Shown in pieces: positions 40,842-51,657 of a stretch of 64,000 nt of DNA (positions within the stretch are counted from its first letter, which is position 1; the number at the start of each line of letters is the position of its first letter). The DNA lies in assembly GCF_963678635.1 (NCBI RefSeq), contig NC_087070.1, positions 36,955,109-37,019,108 on the forward strand, given 5' to 3'. The DNA is from Symsagittifera roscoffensis. Lineage: Eukaryota > Xenacoelomorpha > Acoela > Convolutidae. Under the pieces are notes generated by a model, which was given only the letters and a program-made list of their open reading frames with translations, did not search any database and had not been told where the DNA came from. Both the position numbers and the translations under genes were made by a program.

Positions 40842-42808
40842 GTGTCTGGAGTGATGGGGATGGCATACAACCCTTTCTTGGACTCGGAAGCCGGAGGCGC
40901 CCACAGAAACTACGAGGTTCTGGACAGAGACGATAGTGGAGATAGACACTGTAGAGAGAGAGAGAGACCTAGCCTAGGTTTGATTCTCGAGAAGACACCA
41001 GAAGTAATAAGTGTGGCGCGCTCAAGTAAAAGAGTCGAACTAAAGATGGGTAACGGGAACGGCATGTTGGCCACGAATCTGGGAGTGGTGTGGAAAATGC
41101 TGAGGCCCTCCTGGTGTCCACATCCCCATGCGAGCCTGATCGAGGAAGTCACGGAGCGAGTGAGACTAGCACCGACAGAGGATGAAGATTTGGCGACATT
41201 GAGTATAGTGCATAAACTGATCCTGCCTCAGGTGAAGGAGTCAAGTGAAGTGACGAGTGGAATAGGGTCGGTGAAGAAAATGGAGCCGGGCAGTTGTCTT
41301 GAATCGACGTGTGGGAATGGCGAGCACACCTGCGATGGACGATCATGCGTCAGGATACAGTCTTTCCAGAAAGAAGACCTGGTCACCTGGTTTGAAGACA
41401 TTACCGAAAGGGAGAAGAGTGAAATACAGATAGTGGCTGAGTGTTACGCGAGTACCACGGTGAACCTAGCAACAGCTCTGGGATTCTTCTCAAGAATGTG
41501 CAGTCTCCAGTCACTGGAGAGGCTAGTGTCAGAACACCACTTGGTGACCGCGCAAGTGACCCAGAAACACATCAAGAGTTGGAAGGTTGGACTTGAAGCG
41601 GAGATGGGATTTCCCATGAGCGAAGCCTATGGTCTGCCTCTAAATGCGAAGTCCTTAGTGGGGTCAGTGATGGCCAACCTATGTGGCAGCCACTATCCAT
41701 TAAACATGGCGATGGTGGAAGTATCCAGCCAAAGGGTATTGATAGACAAAGCCTTCTCAGTGCCCAAATGCGTAAGACTGGCTCGGATGTCGCATCATTC
41801 ACACAAGCTGTTGAGGAAGATCCGAGGGACAGTGCCGAAAGAACAGAGGGACGACTTGAGCGAAATCTGGGGTGAAGAACTTCTGGGTTTGGAGGGTGAA
41901 AACACAAGTGACCACGAGAGACAAAACGTGATCGGGAAACCCATGGTTGGTGCTCCAAACTTGGAAGAGATCGACGCGATACACGAGAAAACGATGGAAC
42001 TTGAGCCTCTCCTGGAAGCCTCGGGAGAACGCAATCTTAGGAGCATCGACCTCACACATGGGGATTGTCCGTGCCACTGTCTGGCGCAAACAGTGTGGTA
42101 TCCAGACCACGCCAATCTCTGCCTGATCTGGGATGTGGAGGAAATCAGGTCGTTGGGACTGCCCGATCATCAGCAAAAGGTGACCATCTTGTTGGTGAGC
42201 ACGATGCTGGCCCTACGATGAATTGAAGAAAATATAGCAAAGTATCGGGAATCGAAGACGCCAACGGCAGAGTCGATTCACGCGATAGATTACAGCAGGA
42301 GACTTGAGTTGTTCGAGACCGCATGCAAGGTGTTCGCCATGCCAATGGAAGTCAGACACGTATGGAGCCGCTTAAGGTTCTTTCCTTGGTTTCGCGTGAC
42401 GTTAACGTCCTGGTTATACATGGTAACGAAGGATCACATGAGGAAACATCAAAAGGAATATCGACAGTTCCAGGCCGAGATAGGACCACGACGGGCTGGA
42501 AAAGAGTGGGTAGAGTATCCAGAAACAACACTAGAGCGAGGGAGTCGATACTAGAGGAAGACCTGGCAAAGAATGTAAGCCTGAGTCTTCACAATTCCTT
42601 CTGTTTGAACCGAGAGTCGAAGGTGAAGAGCTTACCGAATCAAGCGAAGAGATTGCAGGAGCAAAGGGAGTGGATGCGATCCTATGAACAGCTGAAGGCT
42701 TGGGAGGAGATTGTGATCAGCTCCGATGATGAAGAGGCACTATTGAAACAGATCACAGTGTCAAATATATCTGGGTCTGGTACCTCGAAGGCGAAGAACA
42801 CGAGGTGA
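40842..42808 (+). CDS. Element 1 accessory part G: conserved large C-terminal protein
   Basis: The best conserved accessory part. Matches to element 2 (44,841-47,000) include MAYNPFLDSEA / VAYNPFVNEEA, MLRPSWCPHPHASLIEEV / LMKPSWCPHPIAGLIWDM, HGDCPCHCLAQTVWYPDHANLCLIWDVEE (element 2 HGEYPCHCLEQTLWYPKRG), ILLVSTMLALR, and FPWFRVTLTSWLYM / MPWFRAVMTSWMYE. Invariant Cys and His (CPHP, PCHC) could bind metal. The last part holds LSLHNSFCLNRESKV, also shared. There is no signal peptide, and the hydrophobic stretches are short, so an envelope role is not supported. The function is unknown. Confidence 0.6.
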
Positions 42809-43231
42809 GCCGGTGGCTCAAAGGAAATTCTAGAGTCTTGCGTCTTGAGAGGGAGGGGGCTCGAGGGTGAACTCGGATGAGATCTGGGTTCACCAAAAAG
42901 AAATTTTAACAAATGAGATATTGTTATTAATATGCTATATCTATTATATAAATCAAAATGCTGCATGACAATTTCCTGATTGAAAAGGACAAAAGAAATT
43001 TTAAATTATTAGCTTAAAAAGCGAGAATTCACAGGTGCATGTGTGTGCAGATTTTGATTGCTGTTTAGCCATAGTGTGAAAATTTTACATGGTTGTGAAT
43101 TTTGGGGTGTAGATAAACTTAAGTCTGCTGCAAATTTCTGTAAATGACCACTGGCACTGAATCTTGAGTGACACTCGGGTTTCTGGGGATTCCTTGACAG
43201 AGGCAGCACGCGATGAGGACATCGATCTTGA
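42809..43231 (+). other. Element 1 3' untranslated region
   Basis: About 420 bp of AT-rich DNA between the last accessory frame and the polypurine tract. A minus-strand frame crossing it has no recognisable product. Confidence 0.6.
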
Positions 43232-43243
43232 GTCCGGGGAGTA
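43232..43243 (+). promoter_or_regulatory. Polypurine tract of element 1
   Basis: GTCCGGGGAGTA lies directly before the LTR start TGTGCCAGTCG. It is the expected plus-strand primer site and is identical to the tract of element 2 at 21,684-21,695. Confidence 0.75.
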
Positions 43244-44139
43244 TGTGCCAGTCGGTCATATCTGGAAGTTTGACCTTGAGGGACACGAATATACGTGATT
43301 TTGGAGTGAAGTTTTATTTTTCAAAATTTCGAATGGAGCCTGTCATGCTCAGTATTCTCGCAACAACTGAAAACACAAAATGAAAAATCAGAACGACCGA
43401 ATATACAATAGCGGGAAAGTACTTAAGAAAACAGCAGGAAATTGCTATTCGCAATTTCCAGATACAAAACAAGACACGAGTAGAGCCGTCTTATCCTGAA
43501 ATAGGAGACGAGATAATCGCGAGAGAAGAGTACAATTATTCGAACTGAACTAGAGTGAACCTTCAACGGGAAGGTGGACAGCTGGAGTGTCCCAATGGTT
43601 CAGACTAAAACTGCAATTCTAGAGTCAAAACTTATTTCCTTTATTAAAACTGAATAGTATTGAACTACTCAAGTTATTTTATTTAATTCTCGAGTTGCTC
43701 ATCAATTTAATTATTCCCTATTCTCGAGTGTGTCGACATGTGAGTTCCAAATTTAGTTTTCTCGAGTGTGTTTTATGATTGTTATGTTGAGATAAGGCGA
43801 GTTTTAGGTTGATCCATCTGAAATGGATCAAAGTTCCACTGTCCAATAAAAAGTAACTTAACGGATTGTTCCGACCCTGTTTTTAACGGCGTTCCTGTAT
43901 TTTGGGTATCTCGAGACCTAAGTATGGGGACGTTCTTATTTTCTAGAGTGGGTGGATATTTTGGTAGTAGCCTTTAAGCTGTAACGGGTTCTAGTCTCAT
44001 GTCGCAAGCGAACCGAATTGGCTCCGACCGTTCTTGAGGTAGAAAAACACAAGAGATAGTGTCCCTGACTCTTGAGCCAATGGTTATAGGGCCTTTTTTT
44101 CTTAAGCCTCAAATGTGACCGAAGTAGGCGACTGTTACA
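43244..44139 (+). repeat. 3' LTR of element 1
   Basis: 896 bp, starts TGTGCCAGTCG and ends CGACTGTTACA (inverted terminal match), pairs with 21,802-22,702. It is followed at once by the 61-bp flank repeat. Confidence 0.9.
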
Positions 44140-44200
44140 GTAGTGTTCCAGTTCTCTATAATCAATCTTACAAATCGCATAAGAAAATGAAATTTATATA
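44140..44200. repeat. 61-bp direct repeat, right flank of element 1
   Basis: The second copy of the 61-bp repeat, starting immediately after the terminal ACA of the 3' LTR. Beyond it the sequence is internal sequence of element 2. Confidence 0.85.
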
Positions 44201-44840
44201 CTCCACCTCAACTCACTACGTGTCACAAATGGCATCATACTACATCTCACTGCCTTTCAACATTTTCACAAAATTTGCACCATGAGGAGTGTCCTAGATA
44301 AAAATTTCTTTTCTGACTACCCTTCGTCATCTTTGCCATAAAAAAAACTTCTTTTCGCTCTTGCTGATTAAAAAATTGGGACGTGGCACGGCCACGCACC
44401 CGTTAAAATTAACTTAATGTCACTCACCAAGTATAATTAGTTATCTATGCAGTCCTCTTCGATATTAAAACTAAGAAAGTCTGTGGCTAGGAAAGTTATT
44501 GAGTCACTCGCCCTCTTCGAGCGAGTTTTCCTAAACTTACCAGGTCGCCACACAATGAACACGTGTCTTACACAGGTTAAAAACATCAGTCGTGTTCAAA
44601 TAGGTAAATATACTCACCTATGTTCTATATATATACATAAGTAGCACAACTAAAATTTTCTTCCAACAATTTCAACAATTGCAACAATTTTCAAAGTCTG
44701 GTCTGACCAAACTAAATCAAAACAGAAAGTTTAACAGTTTCAGTAATCAAACTTGGTTGATTAGTTCAAGTTTTAACACACAAAGACAATCAAGTTTCCT
44801 CCTTCTCTCCCTTACGTCTTCATTTCTCCTTTTGTTTCCA
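44201..44840 (-). other. Element 2 3' untranslated region (part)
   Basis: AT-rich DNA after the last accessory frame. A purine-rich stretch on the minus strand at about 44,795-44,830 resembles a polypurine tract, but it is not followed by a recognisable LTR. The tract left of element 1 fits better. No gene seen. Confidence 0.45.
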
Positions 44841-47156
44841 TCATCCTTGTTTCATTGCTTCTTCATCCTGATCTTCAGTTTCACTGTCCTCTAGAACTTT
44901 TTCCAAGATGTCCATAGAGTTGCGGGCTGTCCCCCAACTCTCATGTTCCATCAGCCTCCGTTTGCAACAAGGTAGCAAGTCCACATTCACCTTTTGCTCC
45001 CGGTTCCTGCAAAAGCTGTTGTGAAGACACAGGCTCACATTCCGCTCTAGGTCAGCTCATAAGACCTCTCTCTTTTCATTTTCAGTTACACAAGGTGCTC
45101 CAGCTACTCGCTTCACCGCAGTAATAACAGCGTTTCGGTGCGTTAAGAACGCTCTTTTGTAGGCTCCCGGTCCTATATCAAGCTGGAAAGATTGATAGGC
45201 TTCCGTGTTCCTAGACATATGACGCTTCGCGCATTCATACATCCATGACGTCATCACAGCACGGAACCAAGGCATCAATCTTTGCCTTGACCATATTCTT
45301 TCAATGGCTTTGGGTATTCTCAGAATCTTGCAGGTGGTTCTGAAAAGATCTAAGCTGCGGTTCATCTTTACGTTGCTTAGCTGCTCAGGAGTCGGCATGG
45401 CCGTCTCCTGCTCACTTGTGCCCGCGTTGGCTTCTAACCACCTCACCGCCAGCATGGCACTCACCACCACGATCGACACTCGCTGATTTTGATCGGGCAA
45501 CTCCGTGGAGTACAACTCCTCCACGTCCCACACTAATACTAGATTCCCGCGTTTGGGGTACCACAACGTCTGCTCCAGGCAGTGGCAAGGATACTCCCCA
45601 TGGGTCTTTAGTATGTTCCTTCGGGTCCGATACCCTGAGGCTCCCAGCAACGGTTCCACTTCCATCATTATTCTATGCACCTCGTCCTTTTCTTCTATGG
45701 TGGGGAATTCAGTGGGTAACGCTCCACTCGCCTTCTGCTTCTGGAATTCACTCACATTACCTTCGTTCAAACTCATGATCTCTTCATCCACTACGTCTTG
45801 CAACTCGCGTTTAGATCTCTTCGGGGCAGCCCGATTGATCTTTGCCAATAAATCATATGACCTTTCCGACATTCTGGCCAACATCACGCACTTTGGCACA
45901 GCGAAGAGTTGGTCGACCAACACCTGCTGTGTCCTCGCATCCATCACCACCATGTGTGTAGGGTATCTACTATTGCAATATGGCGCAGAGCTCGAACCCA
46001 CCAGATATTTCGAGCCAGTAGGTCTATGATAGGCCTCACTATCCTTCAAGTTCTTTTCATTTTCCAGAGCTTCCCGCAATCCTCCGATCTTCTGATCTGT
46101 CTGTAGTGCTCCGGGGAATACTTCCACACTGAGGGACGTCACTTGCTCACGGACACGCTCTAGGCGTTCCAGTGACTCTATCGAGCTCGTCATGCTGCAA
46201 AATTCCAAGGCAGTGATCAAGTTTACCTCCGTTACTCCATGACAGTCCGCAATCAACTCCATTTGACTCTTATCTGACATGCTCAACCTCCCATACAGTT
46301 GTGCCAATTGGCAATGCTGCTCGCTCAGCGTGATCAGGAAATGTTCCGAGTTGCATACATGTCCGTCCATTCCACTATAGCTCAGCCAGTCACTCGATGC
46401 AGTTCTTTCGGATGGTTCCGTGGATGGGTTGTTTTTCTGATTCGTTACTCTCATGGCCAGCAGATGGTGTATCATGACCAGATCGTGCAAACTCGCGTCA
46501 TCATCCAAGTCTAACGTAATATCCGCCGTCATATCCCAGATTAAACCGGCAATTGGATGTGGACACCAAGAAGGCTTCATGAGTTCCCACATGGTTACTA
46601 AGCTGGTTTTCAAGGGACCGTCCCAAGAACCACAATCAAAACTCACTTGCTCCTTCAGCTCGGGAACCAGGGGTTCGACCACTCGTTCCTTCAAAACAAT
46701 ACCCAGCTTGGGTTGTTCCACCATCAACATGCCAGTTTCTTTGACTCGCTCTACCCAGAAATTGAGTACTATAACTTGTTCATAGTCGAAGTACGCTTCC
46801 CTGGCTTCCTCATTCACGAAGGGATTATACGCCACAGCCGGTATTTCAGACACATATTGGAACGACTTCAACTTTCCCAATGTCGTATAATCTTTCTGTC
46901 CCCTGACCGCTTCAATTATTTCCCGGCATACTTTCAACTCCTTATTGGAATATCGTCTCACTTCTTCCAACCGGCGGTAGCTCTCCATATCGTTCAACAC
47001 CTTGTTTGGTATGGGCAGCGGCATGTCCTGGTACAGCTCCAGGAGTGCCCTCATGAAGTTCCTTTCACTATCAACTCCCCCTTGCCGAATGGTTTTTATG
47101 CATTCTCCCAATACGGGATGCTGCCACATTCGCCGGCGCATGCATCGTCTCGTCAA
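44841..47156 (-). CDS. Element 2 accessory part G: conserved large C-terminal protein
   Basis: Mostly one open region of 699 codons (45,057-47,156) and a small distal stretch. It carries the same landmarks as element 1 part G: VAYNPFVNEEAREAYFDYEQV, PSWCPHPIAGLIWDM, HGEYPCHCLEQTLWYP, VWDVEELYS, SAMLAVRWLEANAG, PWFRAVMTSWMYECAKRHMS, and CLHNSFCRNREQKV in the distal stretch. Its first 100 residues correspond to the end of element 1 part F (ALLELYQDM, RLEEVRRYSNKELKV). The conserved Cys/His words suggest metal binding. No known family and no membrane anchor is seen. Confidence 0.62.
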
Positions 47157-47988
47157 AGTATCTTTGAAGGGCCGCCCTCCAAGAGATCTCTAGCAGTCTT
47201 TCCAGACCAATTTCGTTTGCTTCTGAGGACATCACCGTGCCGTATTCTTTCCGGTTCAAGTTAGAGTTCTCCGTCAGCTCCCTCAGATAGTCCTGCATGG
47301 CTTGCTTCTCGTTCCAAGCCATCAGACGCCCTCTCGCAGAATTCCTCGCCTTCAGCATTTCCACATAACCCCCTGCCGGATCTCCCATGTGGACTGAGTC
47401 TGGTACAGTGATTCGACTACACTCGACCACGTCGAGTTGTCCCTCCAGCCTCGTTCGGGCCATGTTGGTTCGCGAGGGCTTGTAGTCATCAAGTCCTCCA
47501 GATCCACACTGACTGGTGACCTCCATTTCCAGTTTAGTATCCGCCAGAGTCGGTGCATTTTTCTTTGACCTCGTGGCCGTTGTGGTCAAACCTGCCAATA
47601 ACATAGGGGGTATCAGGTTCTCTTTTTCTCCCCCGGCAAGCATCGCACCATCTCCTTGCCCACTTTCACTTAAATTAGCTACTCCTGCCAAGAAGACCAC
47701 CACTGTACTGGCTTTTGACCTCACCACTTTCTGGTTCACGGCTCTGCTTCCGGTCTTTCCCTTTAACCGCTTCAGCCCTTTTTCGGCTCGTCTGATGGGT
47801 AACTTCCTCGTGATCTGCTGGTCATCGGCACTGTCCTCTGTAACTGACTCGGTCAGAACATCGGACTCTACAGCGTTCACTATTTTCTCCAGAACCTCGC
47901 GCATGATGGATTGGTTTAGTCCCACATTCATTATGGACTGCGTCCCGTATCTGCGTATCACGTCCCATGTCCTCTCCATGAAGGTCAC
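47071..47988 (-). CDS. Element 2 accessory part F
   Basis: An open region of 305 codons, lysine-, serine- and threonine-rich, with basic words (RRAEKGLKRLKGK) and then a conserved helix-rich end LLEISWRAALQRYFDETMHA. That end corresponds to element 1 TWQNLLRDHFEEAMRT. Position and order match element 1. The function is unknown. Confidence 0.5.
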   Translation of the reverse strand: MTFMERTWDVIRRYGTQSIMNVGLNQSIMREVLEKIVNAVESDVLTESVTEDSADDQQITRKLPIRRAEKGLKRLKGKTGSRAVNQKVVRSKASTVVVFLAGVANLSESGQGDGAMLAGGEKENLIPPMLLAGLTTTATRSKKNAPTLADTKLEMEVTSQCGSGGLDDYKPSRTNMARTRLEGQLDVVECSRITVPDSVHMGDPAGGYVEMLKARNSARGRLMAWNEKQAMQDYLRELTENSNLNRKEYGTVMSSEANEIGLERLLEISWRAALQRYFDETMHAPANVAASRIGRMHKNHSARGS

Positions 47989-48159
47989 TCGGTTCCAGGT
48001 TACTCCCGTCTCACGTTCAAGTTCACTCTAGTATCTTTCCCAATCTTCTTCCGGTAGCGTGCTCAGGAAAGATACCCTCATACTCTCCTCAATCTTCCTC
48101 CTCCTTGGTGACTCATGGAGCAGTTCCTGTAGCTCCCTCCTCCGGTCCATTGCCAGGCT

Positions 48160-49107
48160 TCATGGTTCCACTGGGGATAAGTTGACCGGCGCCTCCTTTG
48201 TAGGGGACATGAAAGACGATGGTGTCATCAGCAATAGATTACCATCGACTTCACCGTCGTCGTCTTCACTAAACTGGTATTCAAGCAAGTCTCTCTCTAA
48301 TGCCCCTAGATCCATTTCACTCGATTTCTCTCCCTTTCCCTCCATGTGATCATCGTCCTGATCCATCTGCTCGTCATTGTTCGTGTCTGGTTTTGGCTTA
48401 GGTCCCGAAGGGCCTTGTCGCATATCCCTGCCCGAGTCCGGCCGTGCCGGTACGGTCAGATCCCCTGCATGGTAGAATAACTCATCGTTCACTAGGAATT
48501 CTACCGACTCCTCGCCATGTGGCACCAGATCATCCACCGTTATGTATGTGCCTCCTCTGCACTCCTTTGCGACCTCCAGGATTACTACCTTCACCTCCCC
48601 TGACCACTTCAATCTCGATAGGTCATCTGCAGGTGCATACACATCATTCCACACCCCAGTCGAGACCTCTGGCTTCCTGGAAGGTGATGCTTTGATCTTC
48701 TTCCGGCTCCAAATATCAGGAAATGTGAAGTCAAACGTGTGCATGACCGCAACGTTCCAACTGATGAAGCGCGGCTTAATCCCTTCACTCCACTTCAGCA
48801 TTCTCTTCTCCGCATCACGAGCCGCTCCGATGCGAGGGGCAATTACGGGAGATGTGACTCCCAACAACATCCTCCTTATCGGTGGGTGTCGATGGCATTG
48901 GTCCGGCAGCGGCCTGGACCCGGAAAGCCACGCTTGCTGGTTCTCTTTCACGTACGCGTAGGCCTCTGGCAAAAGTGGGACCCTCATCGCCTCTCCTGAA
49001 TCCTTTACCACTGGTCGCAGATTCCAAAGCTTCGGGTTGAACTGAAAAAGAGAAAGGTCCTCGCGGCCCATTCGGCACTTAAAGTTGTTGTTGAAGTCCA
49101 TCAACAC
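48160..49107 (-). CDS. Element 2 accessory part D, second half
   Basis: 315 codons. It begins with FNNNFKCRMGREDLSLFQFNPKLWNLRP, matching element 1 (FRGQLQCRMGGKREGPIEIYPKFWNLNP in the same place). It goes on with IRRMLLGVTSPVIAPRIGAARDAE, and ends in a strongly acidic tail (MDQDDDHMEGKGEK, EDDDGEVDGN). The acidic tail corresponds to part E of element 1. Confidence 0.55.
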   Translation of the reverse strand: MLMDFNNNFKCRMGREDLSLFQFNPKLWNLRPVVKDSGEAMRVPLLPEAYAYVKENQQAWLSGSRPLPDQCHRHPPIRRMLLGVTSPVIAPRIGAARDAEKRMLKWSEGIKPRFISWNVAVMHTFDFTFPDIWSRKKIKASPSRKPEVSTGVWNDVYAPADDLSRLKWSGEVKVVILEVAKECRGGTYITVDDLVPHGEESVEFLVNDELFYHAGDLTVPARPDSGRDMRQGPSGPKPKPDTNNDEQMDQDDDHMEGKGEKSSEMDLGALERDLLEYQFSEDDDGEVDGNLLLMTPSSFMSPTKEAPVNLSPVEP

Positions 49108-49125
49108 CCAACCCGGCTCCGCTAT

Positions 49126-50859
49126 TCATCCAAATAGCCTGTCGTCGCTGGCTAACCCTCTTAGCTCCTTCTGTTCCACCCAGTTCAGCACGGAGCAATC
49201 CACTACCGAAACTAGGTTGACATACAACACCGAGTTCCTGTATGCCTTAACTTGCACATCGGGGAGTGCAAATGACATCACGGGTCCATACACCACCGTG
49301 ACGAACTCCCGTGGTCCATGAATCAGAGCCAGCGGATCAATCCGCATCATGACAGCCAGATATGTCAGCAAAGGCATGCCACAGTACTGTTTGCACTCAC
49401 CCGCATCCGTCGCCACCTTATCCTCTCCTGTGACGCTCCTGTTCTGTGGCAGGAGATATTGGAGCAGGAGGATCCTCCAGTCCTTCATCTTCTTGAGCGA
49501 GGCGGTTTCCAACTGCGCGTTGAACTCACGACTCGTTCCCTGAAGGTGTTCTGGGTATCGCAACAGCACAAGCAGATCTCCTAACCGACCGTACGTCATA
49601 GCGATCAAGGTGAGGAAGCCGTCTAATCTCAGGTCAGCCAACGCTTGAGTGAAGAGATTCGCAGGTCCCTTCACGAAATTCTCGTGACCAAATGTCACAT
49701 ACAAGGCCAATATCAAGCCAATTGACAGTTTCCGGATATCCTTGACGAAGCTCGCGATCAAGTTCCTGGATGCTCTGGGGTAACATGTTGACAAGAAGGA
49801 TGGCGTCCATCCCACTCCCGTTCCACCCAATACAGCGTCTGATCGTTCATATTGTGCCCTCGTGGCCAAGATATCAGCTTGGAACTTATCCAATGACATC
49901 GTATTCACGTCCTGCATCAACTGCAACATCATGCCCCCGGCTAACTCCCTTTCATTAAATAAGTTTTTCAGATACGCGTGTATCTCTTTGATCGCCGTCG
50001 GTGCATGCTCGAACGCATCTTCCCTCAAGGTACACAATCTCGGTGACAAATACAACCATGCATTGGTGTGTGGCTTCGTACGCAAAGCCAATGCCATGAG
50101 ATCCTCTTCCGCCGACGTCATATTTTTTCTAACCGTCCTCCCCTGTTCATTGTCTGCGTGGTCCATTTGTCTGAACCAGAGATCATTAGCCACCTGCTGC
50201 ACTAACAAATGATCGTCATCTACCCCGGGCCTCAATTTCAGTAATCTGGCGAAGTTGGACAGCTCCAACCCCAGAATTTCATCCAGCACCAACCGAGTTG
50301 TGCTACAATCCTTGAACCCCTGTATGGCATTAGAAGTGTCAGCCCAAATGGTAGGAAGCTCAGATCGGTATGGGTAGTAGTTGTTGGGGTCCACCGTTCT
50401 GTTTGGCGCAGGTATTATCACGCTGAATCGTCCCTCTGCTATCGTTGTGACCATCGTGTACACAAACTGAAGGGGTTCTGGCAATATGGCGTACCACGGC
50501 GATAACACAAAGACAACCTTCACCACATTTTGAGGGAAGCGTTGTTTCACTGATGTTTCTACCTCAGCCATGGCTGAGAGCAATGTCATTATCGCCTCTC
50601 CTATGACCTCATTGCTCGGGATCGATCCATCCGTCAGACGGGACAACAACCCTCTGCTCTGCAGGTGATCCTTCGAGCCTGCAACCACTATCACCTGCGG
50701 TTCCATGCTGACCACCCTTCGTACACTTATCATCATGCCTACTGATTGTCCCCAGTCCCACTTTGGCGCCGTCAAGAAAATCACATCAGGCCAAAAGAGA
50801 GAACGGGGCGTGTAGAGATAATCCGAACTGACCACTATTAGGTATTTGGCGGCCTTCAT
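49126..50859 (-). CDS. Element 2 accessory parts C and D: SGNH-like domain plus helical region
   Basis: An open region of 577 codons that in this element carries in one frame what lies in several stretches of element 1. Residues 1-220 are the SGNH-like domain (YLIVVSSDYL, VIVVAGSKDHL, VVFVLSPWYAILPEPLQFVY, VIIPAPNRTVDPNN). Residues 250-577 are the helical part with LRLDGFLTLIAMTYGRLGDLLVLL, WRILLLQYLLPQNRSVTGED and GMPLLTYLAVMMRIDP. This shows that parts C and D belong to one protein in the family. Confidence 0.6.
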   Translation of the reverse strand: MKAAKYLIVVSSDYLYTPRSLFWPDVIFLTAPKWDWGQSVGMMISVRRVVSMEPQVIVVAGSKDHLQSRGLLSRLTDGSIPSNEVIGEAIMTLLSAMAEVETSVKQRFPQNVVKVVFVLSPWYAILPEPLQFVYTMVTTIAEGRFSVIIPAPNRTVDPNNYYPYRSELPTIWADTSNAIQGFKDCSTTRLVLDEILGLELSNFARLLKLRPGVDDDHLLVQQVANDLWFRQMDHADNEQGRTVRKNMTSAEEDLMALALRTKPHTNAWLYLSPRLCTLREDAFEHAPTAIKEIHAYLKNLFNERELAGGMMLQLMQDVNTMSLDKFQADILATRAQYERSDAVLGGTGVGWTPSFLSTCYPRASRNLIASFVKDIRKLSIGLILALYVTFGHENFVKGPANLFTQALADLRLDGFLTLIAMTYGRLGDLLVLLRYPEHLQGTSREFNAQLETASLKKMKDWRILLLQYLLPQNRSVTGEDKVATDAGECKQYCGMPLLTYLAVMMRIDPLALIHGPREFVTVVYGPVMSFALPDVQVKAYRNSVLYVNLVSVVDCSVLNWVEQKELRGLASDDRLFG

Positions 50860-50949
50860 ATCGAGGGGATCTTAAGCGGCGAACAGGCTGTCACCGACTG
50901 GTGCCGTCAGCCCTGCATATCTCCTGTCGTCTTCTTCCACCGAGGTCGC

Positions 50950-51657
50950 TCAGGGATAGTCTCTCGAGTATTCACCAGGCGCTTGGCCGGGAGGTTTAGC
51001 AAACTGTCTGTACATCTTGTGATGCTTGTTGTTGGGCTTATTCTCTGCCAGAAACTTACCCTTCCTAGCAGGTGGTGTCAGCTCTCTGGCTCTCCGACGG
51101 ACGTCCGTGCGAGATCGGGTGTTCAAGGGTCCAAGGGTATTGTCCTGAGGCAATCCATTGAGGTCCACATACCTGACCGTAGTCGTGGAGCTGAACTGTT
51201 CCTGTCCCGCTACCAGCCAATCCATACCCGGTATTCGATAAAATCGTGACACTGTGGGACCCTCTCCACCGATCATCCTCCCGACACGTCAATGTACTCA
51301 TGTTCAATTTTGCCGACATGTCTATCTTATATTGTCCCCAACTACTGGGATCTGGACGGTCCCAGCGGTCCCGGACTCACCGTAGGCCAGAATTAACATC
51401 ACTTCCGTGGGGCGATTCCCTCGACCCTCTCGTCCCAACGCGTTGAAGAGTGCGACCACAAACATCGCCAATCCCGGTTCTTCTCGTGTAAAATGACAAT
51501 CAATCAATCGCTGATAGATCTCGTCTAGAGTCCTTCCTAGACTCGCTGAGAGGAATTCCATTAACTCATTTGTATCGCCCATTTCTGCGTGTTGATTCTC
51601 GTGTCGTGAAGTTTCTTCAAGTTTGTTTGATTCAATAAACAAGAATTGATCAATCAA
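50950..51657 (-). CDS. Element 2 accessory part A and short link
   Basis: The first stretch (51,322-51,657) encodes the conserved small protein TLDEIYQRLIDCHF with TEVMLILAYGESG, matching the start of element 1 part A. The next (50,950-51,276) includes VRYVDLNGLPQDNTLGPLNTRS, matching the far end of element 1 part B (TADLTGIPTKSAIGPINYR). The SGNH hydrolase domain that lies between these in element 1 is not represented here. Confidence 0.5.

Larger units (their letters stand above)
21802..44139 (+). mobile_element. Element 1: giant Ty3/gypsy-like LTR retroelement, about 22.3 kb
   Basis: Bounded by two LTRs of about 900 bp, with a polypurine tract before the 3' LTR. The inside holds, in order, a 2.4-kb leader with a minisatellite, gag, protease, reverse transcriptase, RNase H, an acidic linker, integrase, a macro domain, and about 8.4 kb of accessory coding DNA. 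RT (YVDD), protease (DTGA) and integrase motifs place it in the Metaviridae. The usual size for the family is 5-10 kb. It is an interrupted copy with perhaps five to ten breaks. LTR identity of roughly 96% (counted by eye) suggests a fairly young insertion. It appears to sit inside element 2, in the opposite direction. Confidence 0.88.

Noticed and set aside
34436-42808. Accessory module as an envelope gene
   Set aside because: No signal peptide, no C-terminal membrane anchor and no furin-like site were seen in any part.
44790-44860. Pyrimidine-rich stretch as the polypurine tract of element 2
   Set aside because: It is not followed by a recognisable LTR start. The tract at 21,684-21,695 is identical to that of element 1 and is followed by TGTGCCA.
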